46,617 nt of DNA from Gordonibacter sp036659115 (GTDB lineage: Bacteria; Actinomycetota; Coriobacteriia; Coriobacteriales; Eggerthellaceae). This document shows positions 16,476 through 24,766 of the stretch, piece by piece (the first letter of the stretch is position 1; every line of letters begins with the position of its first letter). Where the stretch lies: assembly GCF_036659115.1 (NCBI RefSeq), contig NZ_JAVXDF010000005.1, one strand, 5' to 3'. The notes under the pieces were generated by a model. That model was not told where the DNA came from. It saw nothing but the letters and a program-made list of their open reading frames with translations, and made no database searches. A program made the translations under genes and the position numbers.

Positions 16476-17368
16476 ACGCTCTCGGCACTAGCCTGCAAGG
16501 CTGCAAGCTCCTCGTCGTTCAGATCGAACTCGACGATCTCCTCCACCCCGCCACGGCCCAGGCGCACCGGCACGTTCATATACAGGTCGTCGATGCCGTA
16601 TTGGCCATCGATATGCGCGCACACGCTCATGACCTCGTGCGTATCGCCTAGGATAGCCTCAACCATCTTGGCAATGGAGGCACCGGGTGCGTAATAGGCA
16701 CTGCCGGTCTTCAAGTGCGCCACCACTTCGGCGCCGCCCTTGACGCAGCGCTGCACGACGTGCGCCACGGCAGCTTCGTCCAGAAGCTCGGTGACCGGCG
16801 TGCCGTCGACCGTGGTGAAGCGCGGCCAGCACACCATGCCCTCACCATGCGCGCCCACGGCCCAAGCCGTGACGCTGGACGGCGCGCAGCCCAGTTGCTC
16901 GCATACGGCAAACGACAGGCGCGAGGAGTCCAGCACGCCGCCCATGCCCATGAGGCGCGCCGTAGGCAGGCCCGACTCGCGGTACGCTAGCGTGGTCATG
17001 ACGTCAAGCGGGTTCGTCACACAGATGAACACCGCATTCGGGGAGGCCTCTAGGGCAGCCCCGATGACCGACTTCATGATGCCGGCGTTCACGCCCAGCA
17101 AATCCTCGCGTGTCATGCCGGGCTTGCGGGCAATGCCTGCCGTGATAACGACGATATCGGAATCGCGCGTGTCGGCGTAGTCGTTCGTGCCGGTCACCGA
17201 CACGGTGAAGCCCTCCACACTGCGCATGTGCATCATATCGAGCGCTTTACCCTGCGGCAGGCCCTCCGCGACATCGATGAGCACGACGTCAGCCAGGTTC
17301 TTGGACGCGATGACGTGGGCTGCGGTGGCTCCGACGTTGCCGGCTCCGACGATGGTAACTTTAGGCAT
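16445..17368 (-). CDS. mdh: Malate dehydrogenase
   Basis: A 307-residue NAD-dependent dehydrogenase of the LDH-like MDH type. GAGNVGA begins the Rossmann fold and Asp32 ends strand 2, indicating NAD rather than NADP. The substrate loop AGIARKPGMTR places Arg81 where malate dehydrogenases have Arg and lactate dehydrogenases have Gln. The catalytic pair is Asp147 (DSSR, with Arg150) and His174 (GAHGEG). It supplies malate to the fumarase encoded 1.5 kb away. ATG 17368 has AAGGAG upstream. The stop codon lies in a 40-bp repeat that is duplicated downstream. Confidence 0.93.
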   Translation of the reverse strand: MPKVTIVGAGNVGATAAHVIASKNLADVVLIDVAEGLPQGKALDMMHMRSVEGFTVSVTGTNDYADTRDSDIVVITAGIARKPGMTREDLLGVNAGIMKSVIGAALEASPNAVFICVTNPLDVMTTLAYRESGLPTARLMGMGGVLDSSRLSFAVCEQLGCAPSSVTAWAVGAHGEGMVCWPRFTTVDGTPVTELLDEAAVAHVVQRCVKGGAEVVAHLKTGSAYYAPGASIAKMVEAILGDTHEVMSVCAHIDGQYGIDDLYMNVPVRLGRGGVEEIVEFDLNDEELAALQASAESVRAGLAALSA

Positions 17369-17543
17369 AGGTTTACTCCTTCGGGATCATATGCAATGCT
17401 CCGCATTGTAGCGCCAAGCGCCTCTTGCGCACGGCGAAGGATTGCGATTTTCAGCAAAACGACGCGCCACGGCAAACGAAGGACGCGCTCGGCGCAGCCG
17501 AAAAGCCGCGCCGTTCAACCAGAGAGCATCGTTATGGCGTCGC

Positions 17544-20114
17544 TTACGCGCTCTCCGCCGGAGCCTTGCGCTTGGCGGGTGCTTTCTTCGCCGCCGGCTT
17601 TTTTGCCGCCGGCTTCTTGGCAGCCGGCTTCTTGGCAGCGGGCTTCGCGCCTGCCTTCGCGCCTGCCGCGCCCTTGGCGCCCTTCTTCTCCTCGTCCTGC
17701 TCTTTGCCGGCGCAGTCGAAGTTCGGGCAGAGCTTCCACGGCCCGCGCGCGGTGGTCACGATGACCATCGGCGCGCCGCAGTGCTCGCACACCTCGTCGG
17801 TAGCCGTGAGCGGACCGTACTGGGGCAGCGGATAGCCGGTGTCGCATTCCTCGTAGTTCTCGCAGCGGATGAAGCGCTTCAACGTGCGCGGGTTCTTCTG
17901 CGCGATGAGCTTGGCCGTCTTGCCGTTGGCTTTGCACGTGGGGCATTCCCCCACCACCAGATCGGGTTCCTTGTTCGTGGCGCAATGCGGGTCGATGCAG
18001 TGGGCCATCGGCTTAGATCGGAACGCCGTCACTTTCACCTGCGGCATGCCACAGGTCGGACACGGCTCAGGGATTGACTCCACCTTGCCTTTCGGCAGCG
18101 GGTAGGTCACATCGCAGTCGGGCCAACCGGAGCAGCCGATGAACATGGAACGCGTCTTCTGCGAAGCGCGCAGCTGCAAGTCCTTGCCGCACTTGGGGCA
18201 CGGCCCCACGTAGGCATCGGCGGCTACGGCATCGGCAAGCGCGTCCTTCACTTCCTCGGAATGGGGGAGCAGGCTCGCCAACTGCTCGGACAGGAGGTTG
18301 CGGCTGGTGTTCACCACGTCGGCCTTGGTCTTCTGGCCTTCGGCGATATTGTCCATCTCCGCTTCCAGCTCGGCCGTCATCTCGGGGTGCGTGATATGCG
18401 GGGCAAACTTATCCAGCGCGTCGCACACCGCCATGCCCAGCTGGCTGGGCTCGATAGGCTCGTTCTGGACGTACTTCACCGCATACAGGCGCTCGATGAT
18501 GGAATGGCGGGTGGATTTCGTACCCAAACCCAGCTTCTCCATCTCCTGGATGAGTTTGCCTTGGCTGTAGCGCGCCGGCGGCTCGGTCTGCTTCTGCGTG
18601 CAGGTGGCGCCCCCGAACGCGATCTGCTGGCCCTCTGCGAGAAGGGGCAGCTGCTCGTCTTTCTTCAGGCCGTAGGGATAGATGGCGCGAAAACCCTGCA
18701 CGACCAGCACATCGCCCTTAGCGGCGAAGGGCTCGCCGCCCACCTCCAGGTTCACCTTGGTGCCCTCGACGACCGCTGCATCGGAAAGCGTTGCCAAGAA
18801 GCGGCGTGCGATGAGGTTGTACAACTTGTAGTCGGCGGGAGCCAGATCGTCGGGCGTGGCTTTGGCCGTAGGATAGATCGGCGGGTGGTCCGTCGTCTCT
18901 TTCTTGCCGCGCGTGGCCGTGAGCTTGTCCTTAGCCAGTAACTCCCTACAATACGGCGCATAGGCGGGATTGCCCGCAATAGCGCGCACGGTCTCGGCAA
19001 GGTCGAGCGAGGCGGGGTACACCGTGTTGTCGACGCGCGGATAGGAGATGTAGCCGTCCATGTACAGGCTCTCTGCGATGCGCATGGTGCGCGCCGGGCT
19101 GATGCCCTCGTTCGACGCCGCCGCCATAAGCGACGTGGTGTTGAACGGAGCCGGCGGGGCCACCGTGCGCTTCTTCTTCTCGATGGAGGCAACCGTCGAG
19201 ACGGTCGCGCCCTCGACATGCGCCATAACCGCGTATGCCGCAGCTTCGCTCTTGAAGCGAGCCGTGGCATGCGGGGCCTCGAAGGCATCCGGGTCCTCGC
19301 CAAATGCGCCGCGGATGACCCAGTAGTCCTCGGGCACGAACGCCAAACGCTCGCGCTCGCGTGCCACGATCAGGGCCAAGGTCGGCGTCTGCACGCGGCC
19401 GGAACTGCGCACGTTGCCGTATCCGGCGAATTTCACCAGCGTCAGGTAGCGGGTAAGCACCGCACCCCAGATCAAGTCGATATCCTGGCGCGAGGCACCG
19501 GCCGAGGCCAAGTTCGTGTCCAGCTCCACCAGGTTTGAGAACGCGTGGGTGATCTCCTCCTTCGTGAACGCCGAATAGCGGGCACGCGACACAGGCGCCG
19601 TCGCATTCATCTCCTGGATGCACGACAGCGCATCCGACCCGATAAGCTCGCCCTCGCGGTCGAAGTCGGTGGCGATGATAATGGAATCGGCCTTTTTGGC
19701 CAGGTTCTTCAAGGAGCGGATGATCTCCTTCTCCTTGGGCAGCTTCTCGATAGGCGCATACACCAGGTACGGCAGCGCATCCATCTTCCACGACTTCAAT
19801 TCCACGCCATCCTCGGTGAAGGGCTTCTTCTTTTTGAACGGGGGCTTGGGAAGCGTCGGGGGCAGGTCGGCGGGAAGGGCCACGCCCTCCTCGGTGACGC
19901 CTTGCCAGCCGCCGCGCTTCTTGTACACCATGGTGGGGGCGAAGTCGGGTTCGAGGATATGGCCGCGCAGGCCGATGGTGACCCATTCCTCGCCGTCCAC
20001 ATCGAAGCGGTACACCGGCGTGGAATACACCTTGTCCGCCTTAGGTTTCGTCACGCCGAGCAAATCGGCGATTTTCTGAGCCGCGTCGTTCTTCTCGGTA
20101 ACTACCAGTTTCAC
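17544..20114 (-). CDS. topA: Type IA DNA topoisomerase I, archaeal-like, with zinc ribbons and lysine tail
   Basis: An 856-residue topoisomerase that relaxes negative supercoils. The N-terminus (VVTEKNDAAQKIADLLG) resembles archaeal TopA and Topo III rather than the standard bacterial VESPAKAKTI form. The Toprim motif is DFDREGELIG. The catalytic Tyr358 lies in GYISYPRVDNT. Four C-terminal Cys4 zinc ribbons start at CPKCGK, CPTCGM, CPTCKA and CEHCGA. The last ~50 residues are PAAKK repeats like the histone-H1-like tails of actinobacterial TopA. The start is GTG 20114, 7 nt after AGGAGGG. It faces the 20531 gene across a 416-bp divergent spacer. Confidence 0.9.
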   Translation of the reverse strand: MKLVVTEKNDAAQKIADLLGVTKPKADKVYSTPVYRFDVDGEEWVTIGLRGHILEPDFAPTMVYKKRGGWQGVTEEGVALPADLPPTLPKPPFKKKKPFTEDGVELKSWKMDALPYLVYAPIEKLPKEKEIIRSLKNLAKKADSIIIATDFDREGELIGSDALSCIQEMNATAPVSRARYSAFTKEEITHAFSNLVELDTNLASAGASRQDIDLIWGAVLTRYLTLVKFAGYGNVRSSGRVQTPTLALIVARERERLAFVPEDYWVIRGAFGEDPDAFEAPHATARFKSEAAAYAVMAHVEGATVSTVASIEKKKRTVAPPAPFNTTSLMAAASNEGISPARTMRIAESLYMDGYISYPRVDNTVYPASLDLAETVRAIAGNPAYAPYCRELLAKDKLTATRGKKETTDHPPIYPTAKATPDDLAPADYKLYNLIARRFLATLSDAAVVEGTKVNLEVGGEPFAAKGDVLVVQGFRAIYPYGLKKDEQLPLLAEGQQIAFGGATCTQKQTEPPARYSQGKLIQEMEKLGLGTKSTRHSIIERLYAVKYVQNEPIEPSQLGMAVCDALDKFAPHITHPEMTAELEAEMDNIAEGQKTKADVVNTSRNLLSEQLASLLPHSEEVKDALADAVAADAYVGPCPKCGKDLQLRASQKTRSMFIGCSGWPDCDVTYPLPKGKVESIPEPCPTCGMPQVKVTAFRSKPMAHCIDPHCATNKEPDLVVGECPTCKANGKTAKLIAQKNPRTLKRFIRCENYEECDTGYPLPQYGPLTATDEVCEHCGAPMVIVTTARGPWKLCPNFDCAGKEQDEEKKGAKGAAGAKAGAKPAAKKPAAKKPAAKKPAAKKAPAKRKAPAESA

Positions 20115-20310
20115 GCGGTTCCCTCCTCATCTTCGGGGCCGCCTCCTGCGGCCTTGTCGTTCACACGGTTGCCCCACTTCAATTTATTAACGTGTGCGGG
20201 GATAGTGCACCTCAAGCGCGGATGCAGGCTCAAGAAAAGCGCAAGCCCCACCGTCGCCGCAAGGCGCAGCAGACGTTAGCATACACGATTTTTCGCAAAA
20301 GCGGCAGAAA

Positions 20311-20339
20311 TTGTCTGCAACGCAGGCAAGCGAGATACT
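20311..20339 (+). promoter_or_regulatory. Candidate promoter of the small exported-protein gene
   Basis: TTGTCT (20311-20316) and GATACT (20334-20339) are 17 bp apart in the 416-bp divergent spacer 20115-20530. The implied leader is about 185 nt. The only other structure seen is a CACACG/CGTGTG inverted pair near 20163-20196 on the topA side. Confidence 0.4.
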
Positions 20340-20530
20340 TCCGGAAATCGGATGGTGATTTCGTCTGCACCCGTTGGAGAAGGCAAGGACGTTTCGTGGA
20401 CGGGACGTTTATCGGGTAACCTACTTTTAGGGAAGCCGCCGAACCGCCCGACCAACCGCCCAGTGCATCGCCAACGAAACACATTAGCGGCGGCATTGCC
20501 CGAAAAACCTCGCCCGGAAGAAGAGGCCCC

Positions 20531-20998
20531 ATGAAGAAGCTCCTCGCTATCCTGCTCAGCCTGCTAGCCGTCGTCGTTATCGGCGCCGTAGGAATCGTCG
20601 CTCTCGCCAATACCTCGGGCAACCCGGTAAGCGACGCAGCGAAGAACGTCAAAGCAGCTGCGACGAACGCGGCCATGGACGCCGTCGACGTCAAGGGCCA
20701 AGTCAAGAGCGCCATCGACCAGCATGCCGGCGCTATCGCCGCCGCAACCGGCCTCACCGCCGAACAGGTGGACGAAGCCATCGCCCAGCTGGACATCGAC
20801 AGCTGGCAAGCCATCGCCCTACCCGACAGTGCCGCGAAGGCCGGCAGCATCGATGCCAGCAGCTTCGGCATCGACGGGACCATCGTCACCTACAAGGATC
20901 CTACCTACCTAACCCTCGAGGCATATGGGCAAAACGTCACACTCTCCGTTCCCGAAAGCGCTCAGACCTACCTGCCGTACCTTACGCTAGCGCAGTAA
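20531..20998 (+). CDS. Small exported or membrane-anchored protein of unknown function
   Basis: A 155-residue protein. Residues 1-26 are a Lys-Lys start and one long hydrophobic segment ending IVALANT, either an uncleaved anchor or a signal peptide with an ALA-type site. The rest is Ala/Asp-rich, with AKNVKAAATNAAMDAVDVKG, a helical acidic middle and a beta-rich end (SFGIDGTIVTYKDP, YGQNVTLSVP). No family is recognised. ATG 20531 follows GAAGAAGAGG. It converges on the ABC operon, with a strong stem-loop between them. Confidence 0.75.
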   Translation: MKKLLAILLSLLAVVVIGAVGIVALANTSGNPVSDAAKNVKAAATNAAMDAVDVKGQVKSAIDQHAGAIAAATGLTAEQVDEAIAQLDIDSWQAIALPDSAAKAGSIDASSFGIDGTIVTYKDPTYLTLEAYGQNVTLSVPESAQTYLPYLTLAQ

Positions 20999-21078
20999 GC
21001 GCAGCCGCTGCAGCTCGCACACGTACCCGACGAACGTAAGGGTCATGCCCTGCTCTCGGCAAGAGCGCTTAGCATGCA

Positions 21079-21117
21079 GACGGGCGAGGGGAGCACCTGC
21101 CCCTCCCCTCGCCCGTC
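21079..21117. terminator. Bidirectional stem-loop between convergent genes
   Basis: GACGGGCGAGGGGAG (21079-21093) pairs perfectly with 21103-21117 around a 9-nt loop. It sits between the + gene ending at 20998 and the - gene ending at 21145. There is no clear T-tract on either side. Confidence 0.7.
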
Positions 21118-21144
21118 AATCGCCCATCCACACGACGAAGCGCC

Positions 21145-21798
21145 CTAGCTGGTGCGCGCCTCCTTCGTACGCCGCTGGTAGGCGCGCACGATCTGCGATA
21201 GCGTGAAGCACACGATGAAGTAGAACAACGCCATCACGCCGAAGATCGTGAATATCTGCTCGGTAGAGTTGTAGCTGTTCATAAGGATCATACCCCGGCC
21301 CATGAGCTCCTGGACCGCCATGGCACCCCAGAGAAAGCTCGTGTCTTTGATGGTGGTCACGAACTGGCTCAGCAGCGCAGGGATCATATTGCGCAACGCC
21401 TGCGGCAGAATGATCAGCAGATAGGCCTGCATGGTCGAGAAGCCTTGGCTCTTGGCGGCCTCGTACTGCCCGAACGCCACGCTGGCAAGACCGCCGCGCA
21501 CGATCTCCGCCACGCTGGCACTGGTGAACAGCGTAAACGCCAGCACCGCCGCACCCAAAGGCGGCAGCTGCGCCACGAAGAACGTGAACATGATCCACAG
21601 CAAAAGCGGCGTATTCTTGAATATCTCGATGTAGACGGTCGCAAGGGCGGAAAGTACCCGGTTGCCCGACGTGCGCAGCACCGAGATGAACGTGCCGAGC
21701 ACCACGGAGCAGAGGATGGCCACAGCAGAAATAGCCAGCGTCATCCCCAGGCCCTGCAGCAAGAACTGCATGTTGACCCACGTGAAAAGATCAGCCAT
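21145..21798 (-). CDS. Polar amino-acid ABC transporter permease (second)
   Basis: A 217-residue inner-membrane permease of the HisM/GlnP type with several hydrophobic helices. The coupling loop EAAKSQGFSTMQAYLLIILPQALRN-type segment matches the family EAA motif (EAAxxxGxxxxxxxxxIxLPQ). ATG 21798 has AGGAGG upstream and starts one base after the stop of the other permease. The two permeases would form a heterodimer with the ATPase and binding protein of the same operon. The substrate is not defined by sequence; glutamine/glutamate-like solutes are typical. Confidence 0.9.
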   Translation of the reverse strand: MADLFTWVNMQFLLQGLGMTLAISAVAILCSVVLGTFISVLRTSGNRVLSALATVYIEIFKNTPLLLWIMFTFFVAQLPPLGAAVLAFTLFTSASVAEIVRGGLASVAFGQYEAAKSQGFSTMQAYLLIILPQALRNMIPALLSQFVTTIKDTSFLWGAMAVQELMGRGMILMNSYNSTEQIFTIFGVMALFYFIVCFTLSQIVRAYQRRTKEARTS

Positions 21799-21799
21799 G

Positions 21800-23044
21800 T
21801 CACGCCTCCTTTCCGTGCGTATGGTCGCGTGCCTCAACGTCGCGCCCCGGCAGATCGTCCAGCACACCTTCGGTCGCGCCGGAGCCGTCTGCGTCGTCGA
21901 TACCCTCGCCCGTCGAGGTGATATGGTCGGACACGAACTCGTTGTCGGAGAACGCTTCCGCGGCAAGTTCCGCATCTTGGCGTGCCATGCGCTCGGCCAG
22001 ACGGCGCTTTGCACCCGTACGGCCTGCCTTGGTATGGGTCTTGCGGCGCATGCACTCCTCGTCGGATGCGCACTCGTCCTCGATCTGCTGCTGCAGTTCC
22101 TTGCCGATGGCATCGGCGATCTCGGCCGCACGACGTCCGGTGATGGGATGCGAGCTGACGGTCAGCTCAGGATTCTCAGGGTCGTAGAGCGTGTGCAGCG
22201 GATGCCGTGGCGAAGGAGCTGCCGGAGCGGGTGCTATGTTGATGGTATCCTGCATGGTCTGCACGCCCGCGGAAAGCGCATCGGCCGCCGCGTGACCCGT
22301 GATGTCGTGAGAACCCGGCGTGGCCTCGGTGGAATCCTCGACCAGCTGCTCGGTCGCATCACCCGTGGACACATGCTTGTGGCTGCGCGTGCGGTGCTCG
22401 AGGTACAACGCCAGGCGCGACAGCGGGAAGCAGATGATAAAATACAGCACGGCCGCAACCACGTACACCGGCCCGTAGTAGCTGGTAGAGCCTGCGAACG
22501 AGTTCGAGAAGTACATGATTTCCGCACCCACGAAGAACGCCAAGATGGACGTGTTCTTCACCAGGTTGGCAGCCTGCACGGCCAAGGGCGGCAGGATGAT
22601 GCGCATGGCCTGGGGCAGTATGATCACGAACATCATCTGCCAGTAGTTGAAGCCCTGGCTCTTCGCCGCCTCGAACTGGCCACGGTGGATGGAGCCGATA
22701 CCGCTGCGCACGACCTCGGAAATGTAGCCGCCATGGTAGATGCCGATAGCGAAAATGCCGATATAGAACGTCTCGAGCGAAATGCCGATCAGTGGCAGCA
22801 GCGCATAGAACACGAACGCCTGCAACAGCAGCGGCACGTTTTGCACCACCTCGACGTACACGCGGGTAATGCCGCGCGCCAACGCAAAGCGCGACACCGA
22901 CAGCACGCCAAAGATCACACCCAGCACGAGCGCAAGCAATAGGGCGAAAAACGAGATGGCCACCGTGTGGCCGAACGCAGAAAGCAGGTCGGGCCACCGC
23001 GCAAGCAGGGCCTCCCACTTGTACGGGGCAAAAGCATCAAGCAT
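21800..23044 (-). CDS. Polar amino-acid ABC transporter permease with ~190-residue tail
   Basis: A 414-residue protein. The first ~224 residues are a normal HisQ/GlnP permease, with FEAAKSQGFNYWQMMFVIIL as the EAA loop and membrane helices either side. After LEHRTRSHKH a tail of about 190 residues follows: acidic and Ser/Thr/Ala-rich, then a charged predicted coil (AEIADAIGKELQQQIEDE, ERMARQDAELAAEAF), ending DVEARDHTHGKEA. The tail is not part of the family and should be cytoplasmic if topology is normal. ATG 23044 overlaps the binding-protein stop by 8 bp. Confidence 0.88.
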   Translation of the reverse strand: MLDAFAPYKWEALLARWPDLLSAFGHTVAISFFALLLALVLGVIFGVLSVSRFALARGITRVYVEVVQNVPLLLQAFVFYALLPLIGISLETFYIGIFAIGIYHGGYISEVVRSGIGSIHRGQFEAAKSQGFNYWQMMFVIILPQAMRIILPPLAVQAANLVKNTSILAFFVGAEIMYFSNSFAGSTSYYGPVYVVAAVLYFIICFPLSRLALYLEHRTRSHKHVSTGDATEQLVEDSTEATPGSHDITGHAAADALSAGVQTMQDTINIAPAPAAPSPRHPLHTLYDPENPELTVSSHPITGRRAAEIADAIGKELQQQIEDECASDEECMRRKTHTKAGRTGAKRRLAERMARQDAELAAEAFSDNEFVSDHITSTGEGIDDADGSGATEGVLDDLPGRDVEARDHTHGKEA

Positions 23045-23810
23045 CGGTGAGCCCCCAATCCTTCTTGAGCGACTCGAGCGTGCCATCGTCCATCATGTCC
23101 TGCAGCGCAGTATCGATCTGCGCCGTCAGCTCGGCATTCGTCTTCTTCGTGGCAATGCCGTACTCCTGAGGGGCGAACTGCGCGTTCAACAGCATCGTCG
23201 AATCGTCCAGATAACCCAGCAGAATGGAGCGGTCCACCGAGAACGCGTCGACGCGTCCGGTGACCAGTGCGATCTTGATCTCGGGGTACGTGGCGTACTC
23301 CGCAAAGTTCATCGTGATGCCTATCTCGTCGCCCGCAGCGCCCAGCTTATCGCGCGTCGTGGCGCTCGACGCCACGCCGACGGTCTTGCCGTTCAGGTCG
23401 GCCAGCTCGGTAATACCCGAGCTCTTCTTCACCAGCACGCCGATGTGGTCGGTGAAGTAGGGTTGCGAGAAGTTGTAGCTCTTCTTGCGTGCCTCGGTGA
23501 TGGTGAACGTAGCCAACGTCGCGTCGAGCGTGCCGTTGTCCAGCATGATGCCGCGCGTGGTCACGTTCACGCCCGTGACCTGCAGTGCGTCAGGACTGCC
23601 CTTCAAGCGCTTGGCCAGTTGACGGGCAATATCTACCTCGAAGCCCTCGATGTTGCCCGATTCCGGGTTCTGGAAGCCGAAGTTCGGCACGTCGATCTTC
23701 GTACCAACCCGCAAAACGTCGCCCGACGTGCAGCCAAACAGCGCGCCGCCCAAGGCAGCCGTGCCGGCGGCTATCGCCGCGACCTTCATGAAATGTCGTC
23801 TTGTCAGCAT
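23037..23810 (-). CDS. Amino-acid ABC transporter substrate-binding lipoprotein
   Basis: A 257-residue SBP-bac-3-type binding protein. The export signal starts LTRRHFMK, a twin-arginine-like n-region, and has a lipobox ending LFGC, so it is probably a lipoprotein. GFEVDIARQLAKRL and the mature-domain DATLATFTITEARKK and VGVASSATTRDKL segments match the family. ATG 23810 is preferred because AGGCGG lies 5 nt upstream; GTG 23816 is the alternative. It is the second gene of the operon, after the ATPase. The ligand is unknown. Confidence 0.9.
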   Translation of the reverse strand: MLTRRHFMKVAAIAAGTAALGGALFGCTSGDVLRVGTKIDVPNFGFQNPESGNIEGFEVDIARQLAKRLKGSPDALQVTGVNVTTRGIMLDNGTLDATLATFTITEARKKSYNFSQPYFTDHIGVLVKKSSGITELADLNGKTVGVASSATTRDKLGAAGDEIGITMNFAEYATYPEIKIALVTGRVDAFSVDRSILLGYLDDSTMLLNAQFAPQEYGIATKKTNAELTAQIDTALQDMMDDGTLESLKKDWGLTDA

Positions 23811-23819
23811 ATGCACCGC

Positions 23820-24551
23820 CTACAGGATCTTCGACAGGAAGCTCTTGATGCGCTCGTTGCCCGATTCGTCGAAGATGAAATGGGGCGTGCCCTGAGCGAT
23901 CACCTGGCCGCTCTCCATGAACACAACCTTGTCGGCAGCCTCGCGGGCCAAGCCCATCTCGTGCGTGACCATGACGATGGTCATATTGGTCTCCGCGAGC
24001 GACTTGATAACGTCGAGCACTTCCTGCACCATCTCGGGATCGAGCGCGCTGGTGGGCTCGTCGAGCAGCATGATCTTGGGGTGCATGTTCAGCGCACGGG
24101 CGATGGCCACACGCTGCTGCTGGCCGCCGGAGAGCTGGTCGGGGTACTTGCTGATCTTGTCCACCAGGCCCACGCGCTCCAAGTAGGCGCGACCGGTGCG
24201 CTCGGCATCCTCGCGCGGGATCTTCAGCACCTTGATGGGCGCGAGCGTGACGTTTTCCAGCACCGTCTTGTGCGGGTAGAGATTGTAGCTCTGGAACACC
24301 ATGGCCACGTCGCGGGCGAGCGCACGGGCGTTCACCTTGCGGTCGGACAGGTCCATACCGTCCACGATAATCGTGCCCGTATCGGGCACTTCGAGTCCGT
24401 TGATGCAACGGATGAGCACGCTCTTGCCCGAGCCGGACGGCCCGATGACGACAACCTTCTCGCCCTCGGCCACATCGACCGACACGCCTTTGAGCGCCTC
24501 GACCGTACCGAAGTTCTTGTAGATATTCTGGACCGCGATTGCGTTTGCCAC
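23820..24551 (-). CDS. Amino-acid ABC transporter ATP-binding protein
   Basis: A 243-residue GlnQ/HisP-type ATPase. Walker A is GPSGSGKS, the Q-loop VFQSYNLYPHKTVLENV, the signature LSGGQQQRVAIARAL, Walker B IMLLDEPTSALDP and the switch His in VTHEMGLAREA. The start is GTG 24551 with GGAGG about 7 nt upstream; an ATG at 24599 would add a poorly conserved stretch. First gene of the four-gene operon. A TATACT -10-like hexamer lies upstream at 24633-24638 on the minus strand, without a clear -35. Confidence 0.93.
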   Translation of the reverse strand: MANAIAVQNIYKNFGTVEALKGVSVDVAEGEKVVVIGPSGSGKSVLIRCINGLEVPDTGTIIVDGMDLSDRKVNARALARDVAMVFQSYNLYPHKTVLENVTLAPIKVLKIPREDAERTGRAYLERVGLVDKISKYPDQLSGGQQQRVAIARALNMHPKIMLLDEPTSALDPEMVQEVLDVIKSLAETNMTIVMVTHEMGLAREAADKVVFMESGQVIAQGTPHFIFDESGNERIKSFLSKIL

Positions 24552-24766
24552 GCTGGGGCCTCCGTTCCCACTTGAAAGACCGGCGGCTTTGCGCCGCAAC
24601 CGTCGGAGATAGATGAGGATATGCGTCGCGTCAGTATATCACCGGCATCTACGATACCGCAGGTACGAAGGGATTACAGGAGCGTGACGTTTGGACCCCA
24701 AGAGCAGAAGCAAGCATAAGAACCTCCCGCAGCGATAGGGTTGGAGCTGCCCTCGCAAAAGCGGAG

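Noticed and set aside
20345..20530. AGGGAA-containing leader resembling part of a cobalamin riboswitch
   Set aside because: Only the AGGGAA fragment fits; the GGTG and CCGCCACTG parts of the B12 element are absent, and the downstream gene is not a transport or cobalamin gene.
20230..20889. A 219-residue minus-strand frame opposite the small exported protein
   Set aside because: Ala/Ser/Met-rich shadow without ribosome-binding site; the plus strand has a clean signal/anchor sequence and a good ribosome-binding site.
22869..24575. A 568-residue plus-strand frame opposite the ABC operon
   Set aside because: Mirror frame of real genes with no recognisable motif; the minus-strand genes have intact ABC signatures.
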